Part shown: positions 37,721-57,609 of the stretch, one piece after another | How positions within the stretch are numbered: the stretch's first letter is position 1 | Layout of the letters: every line of letters begins with the position of its first letter | Assembly: GCF_048128805.1 (NCBI RefSeq) | Contig: NC_135998.1 | Span: 16,568,156 to 16,632,155, forward strand | DNA: 64,000 nt | Origin: Centroberyx gerrardi | Taxonomy: Eukaryota > Chordata > Actinopteri > Beryciformes > Berycidae | Reading direction: 5' to 3' | Translations under genes and position numbers: made by a program | Notes under the pieces: model-generated | Databases searched by the model: none | What the model was told of the DNA's origin: nothing | Seen by the model: only the letters and a program-made list of their open reading frames with translations

Positions 37721-39262
37721 GGGTCTGAGGGCACAGCCAACCTTGGCTGGCCTATTTTTGCTCTCTCACTCTCCACATATCTCTCTCTCTGTATGTCTAG
37801 ATATTTCCCTCTTACTCATGCGTTGTGTCAGTCTGCACTTGTGTGGACACATTCTCCTCTCCCTATCCAGCCTGGTCAGCGGAGGAGTGTTGAAATGATG
37901 ATACTTTGGGCAAGATGCGCTGTCAGTATCTGACTGCTTAAATTCTGGATGTGCTGCCATCCCATGAGTCTGTGCTCCTGGAGGAGGGGACCTAAGGGAA
38001 AAGGATTAATTTGACCCATTAGATGTTGCCTGATTAGGCATAAGTTGCTGGCTTTGTCTGTGTATACAGACGGGTTCTATCTTAAAGGGAAATTAAACTT
38101 ATTTAATCTACTGATGTCTCAAAGCTCAAATCCATGTCACTAGTCCCAGTGGAGCAGTCATTGATTGACGCAAGACCTAAGACAGTAGTCTTGCCTGGTG
38201 TACATAGTTTTGCTGTAGTTTCAGTTCATATTATCCAAAACTCATGGTGCTATCATCTTTTTTTGGCATTTCCAATTATCCCTCCCAATTTTGGTATGAT
38301 TTTTATCAACGTGCATTCCAGTTGTTGACAAAATTATGTCTGAAAAAAAAACTTTGAATATTGTTTCGCATTTGTATGTAGCTAACAAACAAAGGGATGA
38401 CATTTTATGTATGTATGACATTTGAAATAGGATCATGGGGCAGTTTTGTCTCTTCTGTCTGATCATTGTATGGTAGCCATCCACTGATAACCACTGATGG
38501 CTTATAGCCACACAGAGAAAGAAACCCTTAAAGAAATATCTGTGCTGCTACTCGTGTATATAGAAATGAGGTTCAGAAGACAGGCTGTACAAAACCACTT
38601 CCTCAATGCTAGCTTTTCTCTGCACTCAGTGCATAATGGACTGCTCTTAACGCCTTTGTTCATTTTAGAAGCTCTGTAGTGTGGTAAATGTGACGAGCTA
38701 TAATCTTGAAATCTACTTACTGGGCATGTTTCCCCTGTGTTTTTGCAGTTTCTATCTTATTGAAATTTCTTTAGTTCATGAAGGACCAAAAACAAACCAA
38801 CAAGAGGAAGCTGAGAGAGTGAGCCATTTTGGCCACCCAAGAGCTGTTTCCTGTCCCACAGTGCCATGTTGCAGAGCAGAAGGAATGTCAGGGATTTTAT
38901 GTACCTCGGCTTTATCATAGTGCCTTATCCTTAAATGCAGCTGTCCTTGTAGTCCTGACTGTGTGGTCTAGAGAGCCCACAGCCCCTCTGCGTTGCCCCA
39001 GCCACAGTTTTGGCTTTCTGGTGACTTGTGGCTGGATTTGGGCTGGCTCATCAGTGTTGAGGCCAGGGGATGCAGGCTCAGAGACACCTGTTGATTTCTC
39101 TGGATCAGTTCTACTAAGCTTACGTTAGTTTCCTGAATCATGGTCTTTAGCCTTGCTCCTGCTCTCACTCTGTCCACTTGAGGCCTATTTATGCATTGGC
39201 CTCTGTTATTGGGTGAAGTGTGTTTGTGCACGTGGGTGCATGGTTCTGCACTTGTGTTTTCA

Positions 39263-39298
<36 letters not shown>

Positions 39299-41785
39299 TG
39301 TGTGCAAGTGTATATGCACGTGCGTCTGTGTGTGTCAGTGTGCATGCGTGTGAGTATGTATGTTGGAACACATCCATCAGTCACCCTACCTCAAACCAGT
39401 GGTGCCAGCCCTTTGACTCGTGCAGCACAGTCACCAAACCTTATTGCACACACCACTGTACTGCACAAATCTCAACACCACACACACACCATACAGAAAA
39501 TATACATTGCTTTTCTCACCTCTGATACACATTTTCATTTCCGTTTTTGTAGTCCACAAATGCTTCATCCTTTGTTCCCTGTTTAAAGATCATCCTTGTA
39601 CAGTGGACCAAAAGTAGATATTTTCTGATATTCAAAGATATAGTATATATATGATGATGATACACTACATTTGTTTGTTTCTTTTCATGTGGTTGATCTG
39701 ATTGTTTGTATGTGATTGTTTCTTTTGGTAGCTCCTCTGTAATTGGTTCATAGACTGTGAAATGGGAAGGGCATGGGGACTAACTTCTGATTTCATTAGA
39801 GACTAAATCCGTACTTGAACTGTTATAGATAGCCTTTTATGTTGTGGAGACTTTCAAAGATTAATCCTCTAAATGGGAAAATTTTGTTACTATTAAAATA
39901 TTGTTTTTGTTCATTTTGTTTTTCACTCTTGTGGGGATCTGTCTGTCGATCATTTCTCTGCACAAACCTTTATTTATTGATATTTATTGTGCATTTATTT
40001 TGCTATTATAGATGCTTTTTTATGCACCTGTATCTTGAAATTGTCTTAAAAATTTTGAAATGGTTAATGAATCATACTACTGCGAAGAACAGAGTTGCTG
40101 TACAGAAGGACTGAAAGGTTTTCAGAAGATTGAGGATTTTTCGGTTGAATTTTAAAAAAAGATATTTTTCATGCGGCAGGTCATATGTAGTTGATTAATG
40201 TAAAGGGTTTTCACCATATTTGCTGTAATCACAGTCCTATAGGTCCGATCACTAGTCAAAAAAATCCTTTAGATATTACCAATATACAGGCTCTTAAACT
40301 ATTTTTCAATGTGTTATTAAACTAGGGTGAGCGGTTATTGGGGTCAATCACAGATGTTTTGTTGAGTCAGACCCAAGACACCTTAAGGAGACTCGACAGT
40401 AAATTCTGGCATGCCAAACTGCCCCCTTTATGGCCACATTACACACTGATCAGACCTGCACCACACATAATCTAGACTTAGGCTGATACGGCTGCCTCAC
40501 CAGTTCCGAAACTGAACACACACACAAATTGGGTTTTCTCATAATATTGCTAACAGACGTTTTGACAAGGGATTCTATAAACTGTGCAAGAAAAGGTCAA
40601 GGAACTAATAGTAGCTGGTAGTTGGAGGCCTAAGGCATTTTGTTTACATCAGTCTGTGACCACACTGAATTTACAAGAGATTGCTCCCTGACTCCTGGCA
40701 TAAAACTGCCAAATGCAAGTTTGGAGACAAAGGGAGAGTTAAGAACATTTCTAATAACAAAATACTCCCTAGATCTTCTCACTTCCCTTGCTCTACAGCC
40801 CCTCTGCCCCTCTAAGCGGTCTCACATAAAACTGTGTAGACGCACGATAAAGAGAAAAAGGTGCCGCCCCGTCCCTGAGAGCTTGTGTGATTGGCTGTTG
40901 AGACTCAGAATTTTTGATGCAGTTGTAAAAAGTGATGCGGTTCTCCCTGTCACTGAAAACCTCATATGTAGTAAATTGCTGGGTAGTTCATGCCCGTTAT
41001 GAATGACAGTTTTTGCAGAATTTCAGATAAATGCTCTTGTCAATGGCAGCTGTACCTGTCACCCTCTGAGTGATTTTTAAATACAAATCTCAACTCCCTC
41101 AACTGTAGATGTTAACTTGTGTTATTTTGTGCCTGAAGTGAAAATGGCTTAAAATCTTTTCTTTTAATCTTATGTGCTTTAGGATCATAAGTGCTTTTTG
41201 GTCTTGCACGCCTACTATGTGCTGCTAGAATCCGTTATTGTCAATTCCGTTTTTTTTTTTTGTTTGTTTTTTTTTCCATTTTATTTTTTATTTAGAACAT
41301 GTGCCAGACAGTGATTCAGCTTTCTGCAACTCCAAGCCTGCCTGGTTAACACTGGACTGAAGCTAATGCTGCCAACTCAATTGTACTTTATTCCTCATAA
41401 TGTCTTTAAAATTGAGAAATAAGGTCGTTTTGTAACAACTGTTTGCAAGTGAGCCCGTTTCCAACCAGAAAACTAAAAAAAAAAAAAAAAAAAAACATAA
41501 GCTATTCCTTAACAACTTCTTATAGGAGCGAAAGCTAAGACATGCCTCTCCAGCTGGAGAACACGGCAGCTTCACTGACCCATAGCAGACTCCAGTGCCT
41601 TTGATTTCACCCGAGCCACAGCAGACAGCCTGGGTGACTATCGGTCTCTGGCGGGCTACAGACAGAGGCTGTGCAGAGCAGACATTTCACTGCAGAGGTG
41701 CTGCTCCTGAGACGATCCCAGGGCTGAGGGAGCGCAAAGATCTCTCCTCAGACTGGACTATTTCAACATTCTCTGATCAATGTGA

Positions 41786-41821
<36 letters not shown>
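41786..41821 (+). repeat. (CA)18 microsatellite in rfx3 3' UTR
   Basis: Uninterrupted dinucleotide run following TGTGAC. Confidence 0.97.
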
Positions 41822-41825
<4 letters not shown>

Positions 41826-42631
41826 TTACACATGGTGGATTACCTGCAGATGGTTCGAGCATTTTGTTGTATAAAATATACTATCACTCGACGAACATGG
41901 GGGGGTTGAGTTGAATGCTCTCTTGAACTAGATTCATTTTATCATGATCGTGATTTCTTTTGTCAGATGATATTTTCTGAATGCTGTGTTCAGTTTGAGA
42001 TTTGTATTTGGATGTTTCAAGTGCCATTTGACAGTCTAGTGAGTTGTGGCCATCTGTAGCACGCTCTAATGCAAGCACAAGCATTTGGCAGTGGCATTTG
42101 GGGAAGGTTTTTATTTTGATTCACCCTAGACAAAAAAACGTTGTATATATCAGAAATGAAAAAGTATATATATTTATTTGTGTCTTAATTATTTGGTTTG
42201 TTCTTTTAGTGAACTTTTTATCAGATATGTTGGCAAAAGTGCTTTTGTGATTTCTTTTTCTCTTTTTGGATAATGTATAGTATCTAATATATATATATAT
42301 ATAAACATACATATATATATATATACACAAATTTCATGTGACTTTCTTTTTGTGTGCCGTTTAAAGTTCTTTCTTAGTATACTGTATCTTCTCAAATTGG
42401 CAAGAGCAAACCAATGCGTGTAGGGTGATTTGTATTGTGTATTTTACATAAAAAATGAGGACAACTGGGGGACTTTTATATTTATAAAGACATTATCATT
42501 TAGTGTGTCGTATTGATGAATATAGAAACTATTAAAGACACATGTAGTTTGGTTTTCTGAATATTTCAGATCTCAGCTCAGGCTAGCTTATTAGTGTTGT
42601 TTTCTTAAAATTTGTGGCTTGTCTTTCCGGT

Positions 42632-42637
42632 AATAAA
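42632..42637 (+). terminator. rfx3 polyadenylation signal AATAAA
   Basis: Followed by a strong GU/U-rich element (CTTTTTCTTGTTC...GTGTCC). It is the last + strand hexamer before the smad4 3' end. Confidence 0.65.
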
Positions 42638-42749
42638 CTTTTTCTTGTTCAAAGTCAGTGTCCTTTCTCATAATTGTGACCCCACACACACTAGTCAAAT
42701 CCCGAATTTAAAAGGGAGAAAACAACTATTCAACAATGAGTCCCAAACA

Positions 42750-44018
42750 GCAGTGTTAGCCCATTAGCTTTATTCAACCATATTCATACATATAAACACC
42801 AACATCATTCAAACTCAGTATGTATTCAGAATGTAGAATATACATTGTAGAATAAAGACAATTAGGATAGAGAACAAGCACTTGCTTTTCCTGAAAATTG
42901 TACAGCATTTTTTTTTTCAGCATTTTCAACTATGACCAGAGGTGTTCATCACTGTAAAGGTAGCAAAAAAAGAGTATAAAATACTGCAACAGCTGTAGGT
43001 AAACAGACATTGGAGACCCAAATATCAAAATATTGTTTCATCAATAGTGCCGAGCACAAACTGAAATTATTTAGTTTATTTATTTAATTCAAAAGTTTTT
43101 ACAGGCGACATAACACTGACATGGCTGCAGTCTGATGACTTGTTCTCACTTTCCATAGGTACATTTGGCATCAATATGGCTTACACTCCTCTCACAGTTT
43201 GTTTTCTTTACTTGACTATTGTCTAGAATGTCACAAGCGTCATCCAAATAATACTCAAATCAAAATGGACAGTGAGGCATCTTAAGCCACATCTTCCTAG
43301 GATCTCACCAAGGTCGCTAGCAAAACTTTTCATCTAGGAGATAATATGGATAACAATAGGTAACCGCACATAAGACTATGACACGAGATAAAATACTGAA
43401 GAGGTTTAGCAAATTAATAAAGTGCTAATGGACACTATGGGCATCTATTCAGGACAATGACTAATACAAATTATACCAATATTCAGCAGATGTGTGATTG
43501 CCTTTTCATTTGAAAACCTTTCATAATGTGAATAAATCTCAAGTTCAGGTTTTGGAAAACATCACATCATAATGTCACAACAGCCTTGACTAGTGGTAGA
43601 GCAATGGAACGGTTTCCTGGTGAGGTCAGACGAACGGAGGTCAGGTAAAACGGGCTTTTCAAATACTCATCAATTCATTAAAAACTTGTGGAAATATTCA
43701 ACAGGAAATTAAAAAAAAAAAAAAAAAAACAAGGACTCTCAGCCTTGACAAATTACTTAAGATTACATCTTACAATAGGAATAATGAATAACATGATTTT
43801 ACACAAACGTCTTGATCTGAGCAAAAAAAAAAAACCACTCATGAAGCTGTATTAGCACCAGAGAGCCAATGAAGGAGGATTAATGTCCATGTTTCTACTC
43901 CTGCATCCAACTCAACTAAGCAGCCCATGGTTGCAGTGCTCCTTGGGCACTCCAGCCTGTCGGTGGAGTGGTCAGTTCAAAGTACAGAGTCTGATTCTTA
44001 CAGTTCACGCCTTTTAAC
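42750..44018 (-). other. smad4: smad4 3' UTR
   Basis: AT-rich non-coding sequence between the stop codon and the distal poly(A) signal, with T-runs (A19 on + near 43,711). Confidence 0.55.
42769..42774 (-). terminator. smad4 polyadenylation signal AATAAA (- strand)
   Basis: Reads GAATAAAGC on the - strand, about 1.25 kb after the smad4 stop. On this inference the two convergent signals are 131 bp apart. Confidence 0.6.
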
Positions 44019-51053
<7,035 letters not shown>

Positions 51054-51146
51054 TCAATCTCAGGGAGGATTTCCAGTTGTATCCTTTACCAGAGGAAATG
51101 TCACGATGAAACTGCTATTAGAATGATGTGGCCCAGGCTTAGCAAC

Positions 51147-52360
51147 CTGAAACAAGAAAGAACAGTGGCAGATGACTGTGAGTTCTGTTGAATCTGCAAA
51201 CATGATTTCACATTGCATAATGTAATGTAGCACCCAATTAACAATCTGTGTGCCACAGTGAAGTGAGCTCAGGTTGGGAATTTGCTTAAACAAATCTCAA
51301 ACAAAAACATTACATTGACATCACTGAATTCTAATGACATCCGCTGCTGACCATACTCAACCCTCTTTGATGTCAATCTGTTGTACCCTTAACCCCCAGC
51401 AGGTCTTTGAAGAGGTCAGGAAAATAAAACTCTTATCCACTGCCCACAGCTGCTGATGGATTTGCAGGTTTACCAGCAATTTTCACAATTTCACCAGATA
51501 AATGTGTTTACCCTGTCTTTGTATTTGCCATCTCCTACCTTGTGATCATACCTGGCTTTATGTGACATTTTGCAGCAAATTAGATGTGCAATGGGAAATA
51601 GATGTGCATGGGAATTTTGTATCTTGCTTTAGTGTGCATTAAATACTTTTGCATTTAAGCTTGATCACATTCATGCATGCAGATACTCTTAATGATCATC
51701 TGTAAATCTGGACATTGTACATCGTGCAAAAAGCAGCACATTATGCATCCAAAAACATAATCTAGCATGTTTTCTTATGTATGTGGGTTGACTGACTAGG
51801 AGTAAGTTAAAGATATAAACAATAACCCAAAGGCGTGGGTTTGACGAACCGTTAGCTTATTAAAAGGTAGGTTTACTGTAGCCTTATTTGATGATGCCTT
51901 AGTTACCATTATGCAGTGCACCCTGACCTAAACTATATAACGTTACCCCATTTGCCACACTGGGACTGAGTGGCTAACTATCAGTTAGCTGTATTTGGGC
52001 TTAATATATAATGTTATAATGTTATATATATACTATATATAATAGTATATAATGTTAGCTGGTTAGCTTTCGTCACCTAACATAAGCTGAAACAAACATA
52101 TAGCCAAAAGCTGAAGTTACAGACTTACAGTGACTTGTCCACACAGTAACGTTAGAGGCAGTGGCAGATTGTAATTTAGCGGCGTCAGTTAGATTTAACT
52201 ACGCTTACTAGCTAACGTTAACGTTATTTTAGCTAGTTAGCAATAAGCTAACAAGAACACATCCACTAACTTAACGCTAGCTCGCTAGTTAGTCTTCTCT
52301 GATTAAATACACTCTTGATGGCCAACATTAACTAGCTCAACAAATGGTGCAATTGCATAT
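51147..52360 (-). other. smad4: smad4 intron 1 (5' UTR intron)
   Basis: No coding sequence. The promoter-proximal half (about 51,840-52,460) is dense in AACGTTA, TTAGCT and GCTAGC words, as is the start of rfx3 intron 1. Confidence 0.5.
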
Positions 52361-52620
52361 TAGCTTACGGCGTACATTTCATTATCTGTCCATCGTATTG
52401 CACTTGGCGAAAATTGGTTGTTTTGCACACTGTAACAACGCAGCAGCTACTGGTTAGCTAGCTGGCCAAGAAAATAAACAAAAAATTCCTCTCCACCCAC
52501 CACGCTAAAATCCAACTGCGCACGCGCGCGTGAAAATGCTGCCAGGCGTGGCGTTGCTGTTGCTTTCTTTGTTAATTCAAACACCTAGAGTTTGGAAGTA
52601 AATTTCAGTATATTACACGA
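52361..52620 (-). promoter_or_regulatory. smad4: probable smad4 promoter and untranslated exon 1
   Basis: CpG-rich patch GCGCACGCGCGCG (52,519-52,531) upstream in the - direction of a leader that could end at the donor GCC|GTAAGC (52,365-52,370). Local base composition changes from AT-rich intergenic DNA here. The TSS is not determined. Confidence 0.4.
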
Positions 52621-53750
52621 TATTACACACTAAAAACTCATTTTCAGAGTGAGTGACACCAACTGTTTTACTCCGCCAGTTGAATTCTTCTGTAAATTAG
52701 AAGGGCAGGCAAGTATACCAGGAGAAAATTCATTTTTGTGCTGTTTTGTTTAACAGTCACTGTGTTCTGTTATGACAAGAAAGTGTGCTAATTTGAGGGT
52801 GCAATGCCCCAGCTATCTTAAAATGGTGCTCCATCTGTCCAACAAGTAAAAAAAAAAATAATAATGAAAAAAAATAATTAAATGATCCATCAATTAAAGA
52901 CCTAAATGACCAACCAGTCAACTAATCAAAAAGATGCATTCCATTGTCCAAATTCCCAAAACATAATGACAAGTAACTAGTTAGCTTAGCTTTTAAATGT
53001 GTGCCATTAGCCTGCTTCTGCACCTATGACTTTAACGGGGGAAGACAGTGAGGCCAGTCAAACATAATTACCTCAAGGAGAATAAAACAAGTTTTTGTGT
53101 GAAAGTTTATGAAGTGGCCCAATTCCTCCATCCTCTCAATCAAATCTACATGTTTTGCTTTAGCAAAGCAAATATCTTACAATAGTCCCATTCAGTGGTA
53201 TAGTTTGTAGTGCATAGTATGTCTTTTTCCAACCTGAGCACATGCTTGTTCATAGATGTTCCTCCGAGACTTGCTGGTGTTTATATTGGAAATCTGAAGT
53301 TGTTCATATGGTGTTCATTCAGTTGGACATGAGTTGTAAAACACTTCTTCAGAGGATGAACAGGCTGATTTTTTGGGGCTGTGACATTTCCTAGAACTCA
53401 CAGTAAACAGACAGATTTTGGCCTGGATCTCTTTAGATGGGTGCAAATTATTCCCAAGCACAAAAAAGAAGTAAGCCAATTAAGTCATCATATCTGACTG
53501 GGAATTTGAGACAATGTTAAGAGTCTTTCTCAGTCTTCCTCCAAGCACTGAGCATTGTATTTTGTGAAACTCCAATGAAAAACATTGCTAAGCAGTTCCC
53601 CTGCACTCTCTAAATAAGGACAATCTCTCTAAATAAGGACAATTTTATGAATGTGTGGTTTGCCCAAAGTACCATTGTGTTTATAGCTTCGAAGAAGCTG
53701 TAATATTAATTTGGGGGGGCAATGGGAAGATTGTCAGAAAAAAGTCCAAC
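52621..53750. other. intergenic, upstream of smad4
   Basis: No gene recognised. The right half may belong to the EnSpm element that follows. AT-rich, with A-runs at 52,850-52,880. Confidence 0.5.
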
Positions 53751-53769
53751 AAATGTAATTTTGTAGCAT

Positions 53770-55190
53770 GTCCAAGACCCTGAGAGAAGATTCTGCAAGA
53801 AACGTGACACAGTTCTAATGAGGTCTGTCATTGGGAAAGATGGACAAGAATTGCTCTACCCCCAAAAAATGTTTTGTTACTGGAGTTTGATCAAATCTAT
53901 TGACAACATGTTCACGAGGCATGGTTTCAGAGGATCTTGTGAAAAGTGTCGATGTATTTGATGAAGGAATGTGGAAGGAGTTTGTGGTGTTTGATGGAAA
54001 ACACTTTTTACATGAGATTGTAAATCTGGGTCTTAAGCTTAATGCTGATTGGTTCCAGCCTTACAAAAACGTAAATGACTGTCGGGGTTGTGTACATTGT
54101 TGTGATGAATCTTCCAAGGGAGGAAAGGCATAAGGAAGAGAATATAATAATCACATAAATTATACCAGGTCCCAATGAGCCAAAAGGACACACATGTTTT
54201 TTTGGAACCCTTGGTTAATGACTTAAAACAATTGTGGGCTGGGGTGTATGTTAATGATCATACTGCGATGGAGCAATTTTTCCATGCTGCCCTTTTGTTT
54301 TTAGCATATGACATCCCTGCTGCAAGGAAGACAGTGTTTTCTTGGCCATATGGCCATGTGATGCAGCAAGTGTCTCAAAGATTTTTATGCACGAAGGACA
54401 ATAAAGTAGATTATTCAGGGTTTGATGAAACTTGGCCCCTTAGAAGTAGCAGGGATCACTGCAGATACACTGCATTAAAGAGGGCAGTAAACAAGACCCA
54501 GGAAGCTGAAATTGAAAGTAAATATGGAGCCAGGAACAGGTACAGCTGCCTGCATGATTTGCCATATTGTGATGCTATGCGGATGTATGTGATTGATCCT
54601 ATGCATAACTATGCATAGCTTGAGGGCTGCACAGCCAAACGAGTAATGCAAGTTTGGAAAGAAGGAGGTGTTATTTCTAAGGAGGGTTTTTTGACTACTC
54701 CAGAAAGGGTAAACTCTGTGAAACTGCCACCTAACAGAGACTCTGGGATACCTTCAAAAATAAAAGCAGCTTTAGAAGAATTCACTGCTGCCCAATGGAA
54801 ACTCAGGGTCGGTGTTTATTCGACTTTTGCCCTCCAAGGTGTAATACCTGAGGAGGACTACGCTTTATGGAGAGTTTTTGGGTCAGCAGCCCCAGTTGTT
54901 GTGCTCTTGAGTTATTAATGATGCAGAACCTGAGGATGCTCATAGGTGTCTGGAAAGCCTCTGCACATCTTTTGAAAAGAGATACAGTAAAAAGTGGTGC
55001 ACTATGAATATGCTTTTGCACTTACGTTTGAAGTTATGTGTTAAGGATTATGGACCTGTTCATGGGTGCTAGGTGAATATCATTCCAATAACCGTGACAC
55101 AGAATTAAACATGATGAGAAAATGGCTTACAGAATGGCAAGTTGCTGGCAAACAGTTGTCCTTATCTTTAGAATTGTTTTGATACAAACA
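53770..55190 (+). pseudogene. EnSpm/CACTA transposase (tnp2-like) remnant
   Basis: Consecutive pieces in changing frames follow the order of fish EnSpm transposases: KMFCYWSLIKSIDNMFTRHG, MWKEFVVFDGKHFLHEIVNL and NADWFQPYKN, then FLEPLVNDLKQLW, LAYDIPAARK, VDYSGFDETWPLRS, SKYGARNRYSCL and DLPYCDAMRMYVIDPMHN (the D-P-M-H-N box), and finally DYGPVHG and NNRDTELNMMRKW. At least four frameshifts or stops separate them, including TAG just after DPMHNYA. The zinc-knuckle-like GHxxxLxCxKC segment seems degraded. No intact gene and no CACTA ends found. Edges approximate. Confidence 0.8.
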
Positions 55191-56424
55191 TACTGTTTCT
55201 GCAATGTTTCACCATATTTCCATATTTCTCAAAGCTCTCACTCATGAACCTATCGCTGTTAGTCATTTTGAGTTTGAGTAATAGCCAAGAAAAGTTTGCT
55301 TCCCCTAATTAAGCAAAGCACAATGTCAATTTCAGAGAACTCGGCTCTTATTTCACTGTTCAATTGTACTCTATCAAAATGGGAGAATTCACAGAGTGCC
55401 AAGCACCTACAAATATGGCAACATATACAGTTTAGCAGGTGATATATTTTCATCATCGAACTACAGGACAGGGTCGTCATCCTTTGTGAGTGCAAAGTGG
55501 TTGGGTCTTGAGGAGCATTTGGAAAGTCTCTGTGGAGCAGGGGAATTTGGTAAACATTGAACACAGTTGCACAGGTGAATTGGTTTAAAGAACATGGTGA
55601 CAAGTGGAATTATGGAAACAATAGCACTTACACAGTGTGGGAAAACTGGGGTTGTCAAAACCTCTGCCTTGTCAAGAGGTACTGGTATTTTGCAGAAAAA
55701 CATAATATCACTTTTCTGTTATATTAGGCCTAAGTTGAAAACAGTCCTAGATAAGATAGGTTTTTCATTAACCTATTGATATTAACATTCATATATTTGA
55801 CAAATGACACACACCTTAGCCTACTAATAATTTGGCCTATTAAAAACCGCACTTCAACACAGACGACCTCAATTAAAAACAGGTCTTCCTATATACGAAG
55901 AGAGAAGTTTTTCTAGACTATCCAAACTACTGGTAAACAGAAGCAGATCAAGATAGAATGTGATGGTGAGAATTATCCATCAGCACCGACGACGACCCAG
56001 CCCACCAGGCTCCTGCAGGACAAACACGAAACACATACAGAGCAGCAGCCAGCAGGGCGGGAGAGTCGTCAAAAAAAAGTCTGTTTAAACTTTTGTGACC
56101 AGTAGCTGTCGTTATTAGTCATGAAAATTATTAGTTTATTTTCATGACTTTTTGCTGGGCTATGCTTTTTACATATTTACTGTGTTGTTTTTCTTGGTTG
56201 TAGGTTGCGTAATTAGTAATTGGCAATGTGTGATGATAGTTAATGGGGCATGCACATTGCGCATTTGGCATTGCGTAATGGTGAGAGGAACACGTAGTTT
56301 TTGGCATTTGGCATTGCCTAATGATGAGAGGAAAACAGGCATAGGAATTTGGTCACATTGAGTTGGCAACCCTAGTCATTATCCAGTAGCTTTTGCAATC
56401 TAATTTTTCCTATACAGAGCTAAC
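55191..56424. other. non-coding, transposon-adjacent
   Basis: No supportable gene. May contain the 3' part of the EnSpm element. Direct repeats of TTTGGCATTG/GCGTAATG words occur at 56,220-56,350. Confidence 0.45.
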
Positions 56425-57025
56425 TTAAAGAATAAGGCCGGTGTTTTTTAATGCATTACTTACCGTCAACAAATCCTATGAAAATAACAAAATCAGCAAT
56501 GATTTTGTTTTGCCAGTAAATCTCGTCCATGTAGCTGGTGCCCAATGAAGCCATGTCCCAGCAGCCATAGAAGTCCATTGTATTAAAAAAACAATTAAAA
56601 ACACGTCACAGAGCCATGCCGTTGCTCTGGGCAACATATTTCATCATCACGATGCACCCGGCCAGCTGACTTTTTCCTCAAACAACTTAATAAGCCGGCT
56701 GTAAACACTTTGCGATCTCAGGAAAGTCCCCGGCGTAATGAAGAATTTGTTCCCATTTGAATTTGATTTGGTAATAACTACAACAGTCTGACTTTTCGTG
56801 GTAACAGTTAGCGATTTTTAAAATGTAAACTATGACTTTGTGAGCTGTATTTCAAGGTTTTTAGCTTACAATTGGAGCCAATGACTTCTGGGTTGACGGC
56901 TAAAAACGGTACGTGGGAAGTCAGAAAGTAACGGGAGTAGAGCAAACGCATTGTTGATTTTGTTATTTTCATAGGATTTGTTGACGGTAAGCAATGCATT
57001 AAAAAACACCGGCCTTATCCTTTAA
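56425..57025. mobile_element. 601-bp DNA transposon/MITE with 77-bp terminal inverted repeats
   Basis: 56425-56501 and 56949-57025 are inverted copies differing at about three positions, with outer ends TTAAAGRATAAGGCCGGTG. Both ends include TTAA, which could be a TTAA target duplication (piggyBac-like) or part of the repeat. The interior has no ORF. It carries GTTGCTCTGGGCAAC (56621-56635), an X-box-like palindrome. Confidence 0.85.
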
Positions 57026-57468
57026 ATCGCTGAAATAGCTAAAGTAAAAGAAAAGGATAAAGTTTATCTCACTCTGTGGTTCCAAACCTTCCCTTTCCTC
57101 CAGTTTAGTTAAATATTCAATAACTATAGTGTTGATCTAACTTGAGCGTGAAACAATGTAAAATGTGACAAATACTTATAGAGTGTGCTAACCCTTCATT
57201 TTGTGTATGGCATACATTTTCATCCACAAAATGCTTGCCACGTGTTTAACGAAATGGATCTTGTACCATGAAATAAACTTGGTAATGTTAATACAAATGA
57301 ATAAATCTATATAAATACATAATTGAATTTAAACATATGCTTATTCCCTTCATGAAATGAAAATAGCGTCTTCATTTTTGTCCATTAAGTCAAAAGTCAC
57401 AAACTAAATTTTGTACAAATGAAGTGTTGTTTCTGCGTTTTGTGGACAAAATCAAATAAGGTGTTTTT

Positions 57469-57609
57469 AGCCCTGCAACAACAGGGGCTCTATGGATCAC
57501 ATTGACAGTCGGTCAGTTGCTCTGTTCACCATTTGGTCATGCGGATGAAAGTGTGGTACAGGGAGTTAGATGGAGACCAGAGTTCACTTCCACACAACTC
57601 TGCGGGGCT
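57469..57609 (+). mobile_element. second, diverged copy of the 27806-27991 repeat
   Basis: Starts AGCCCTGCAACAACAGGGGC and ends TGCGGGGCT, with the shared interior TCTATGGATC, TTGACAGTCGGTCAGT, GGTCATGCGG and ACAGGGAGTTAGA. Compared with the other copy, about 45 bp around the B box are lost. The shared flank CTGTTAGACTCTTAG follows. Confidence 0.65.

Larger units (their letters stand above)
37721..42660 (+). other. rfx3: rfx3 3' UTR (long)
   Basis: No coding signal. Contains (TG)n(AG)n at 39263-39298, T12 at 41250-41261, A21 at 41475-41495, (CA)18 at 41786-41821 and an AT palindromic tract at 42285-42326. Ends about 25 nt after AATAAA at 42632-42637. Earlier poly(A) use is possible; the extent is inferred from the gap to smad4. 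Confidence 0.55.

Noticed and set aside
42121..42395. Short - strand open frames rich in Tyr/Ile
   Set aside because: They translate the TATA-type repeat in the rfx3 3' UTR.
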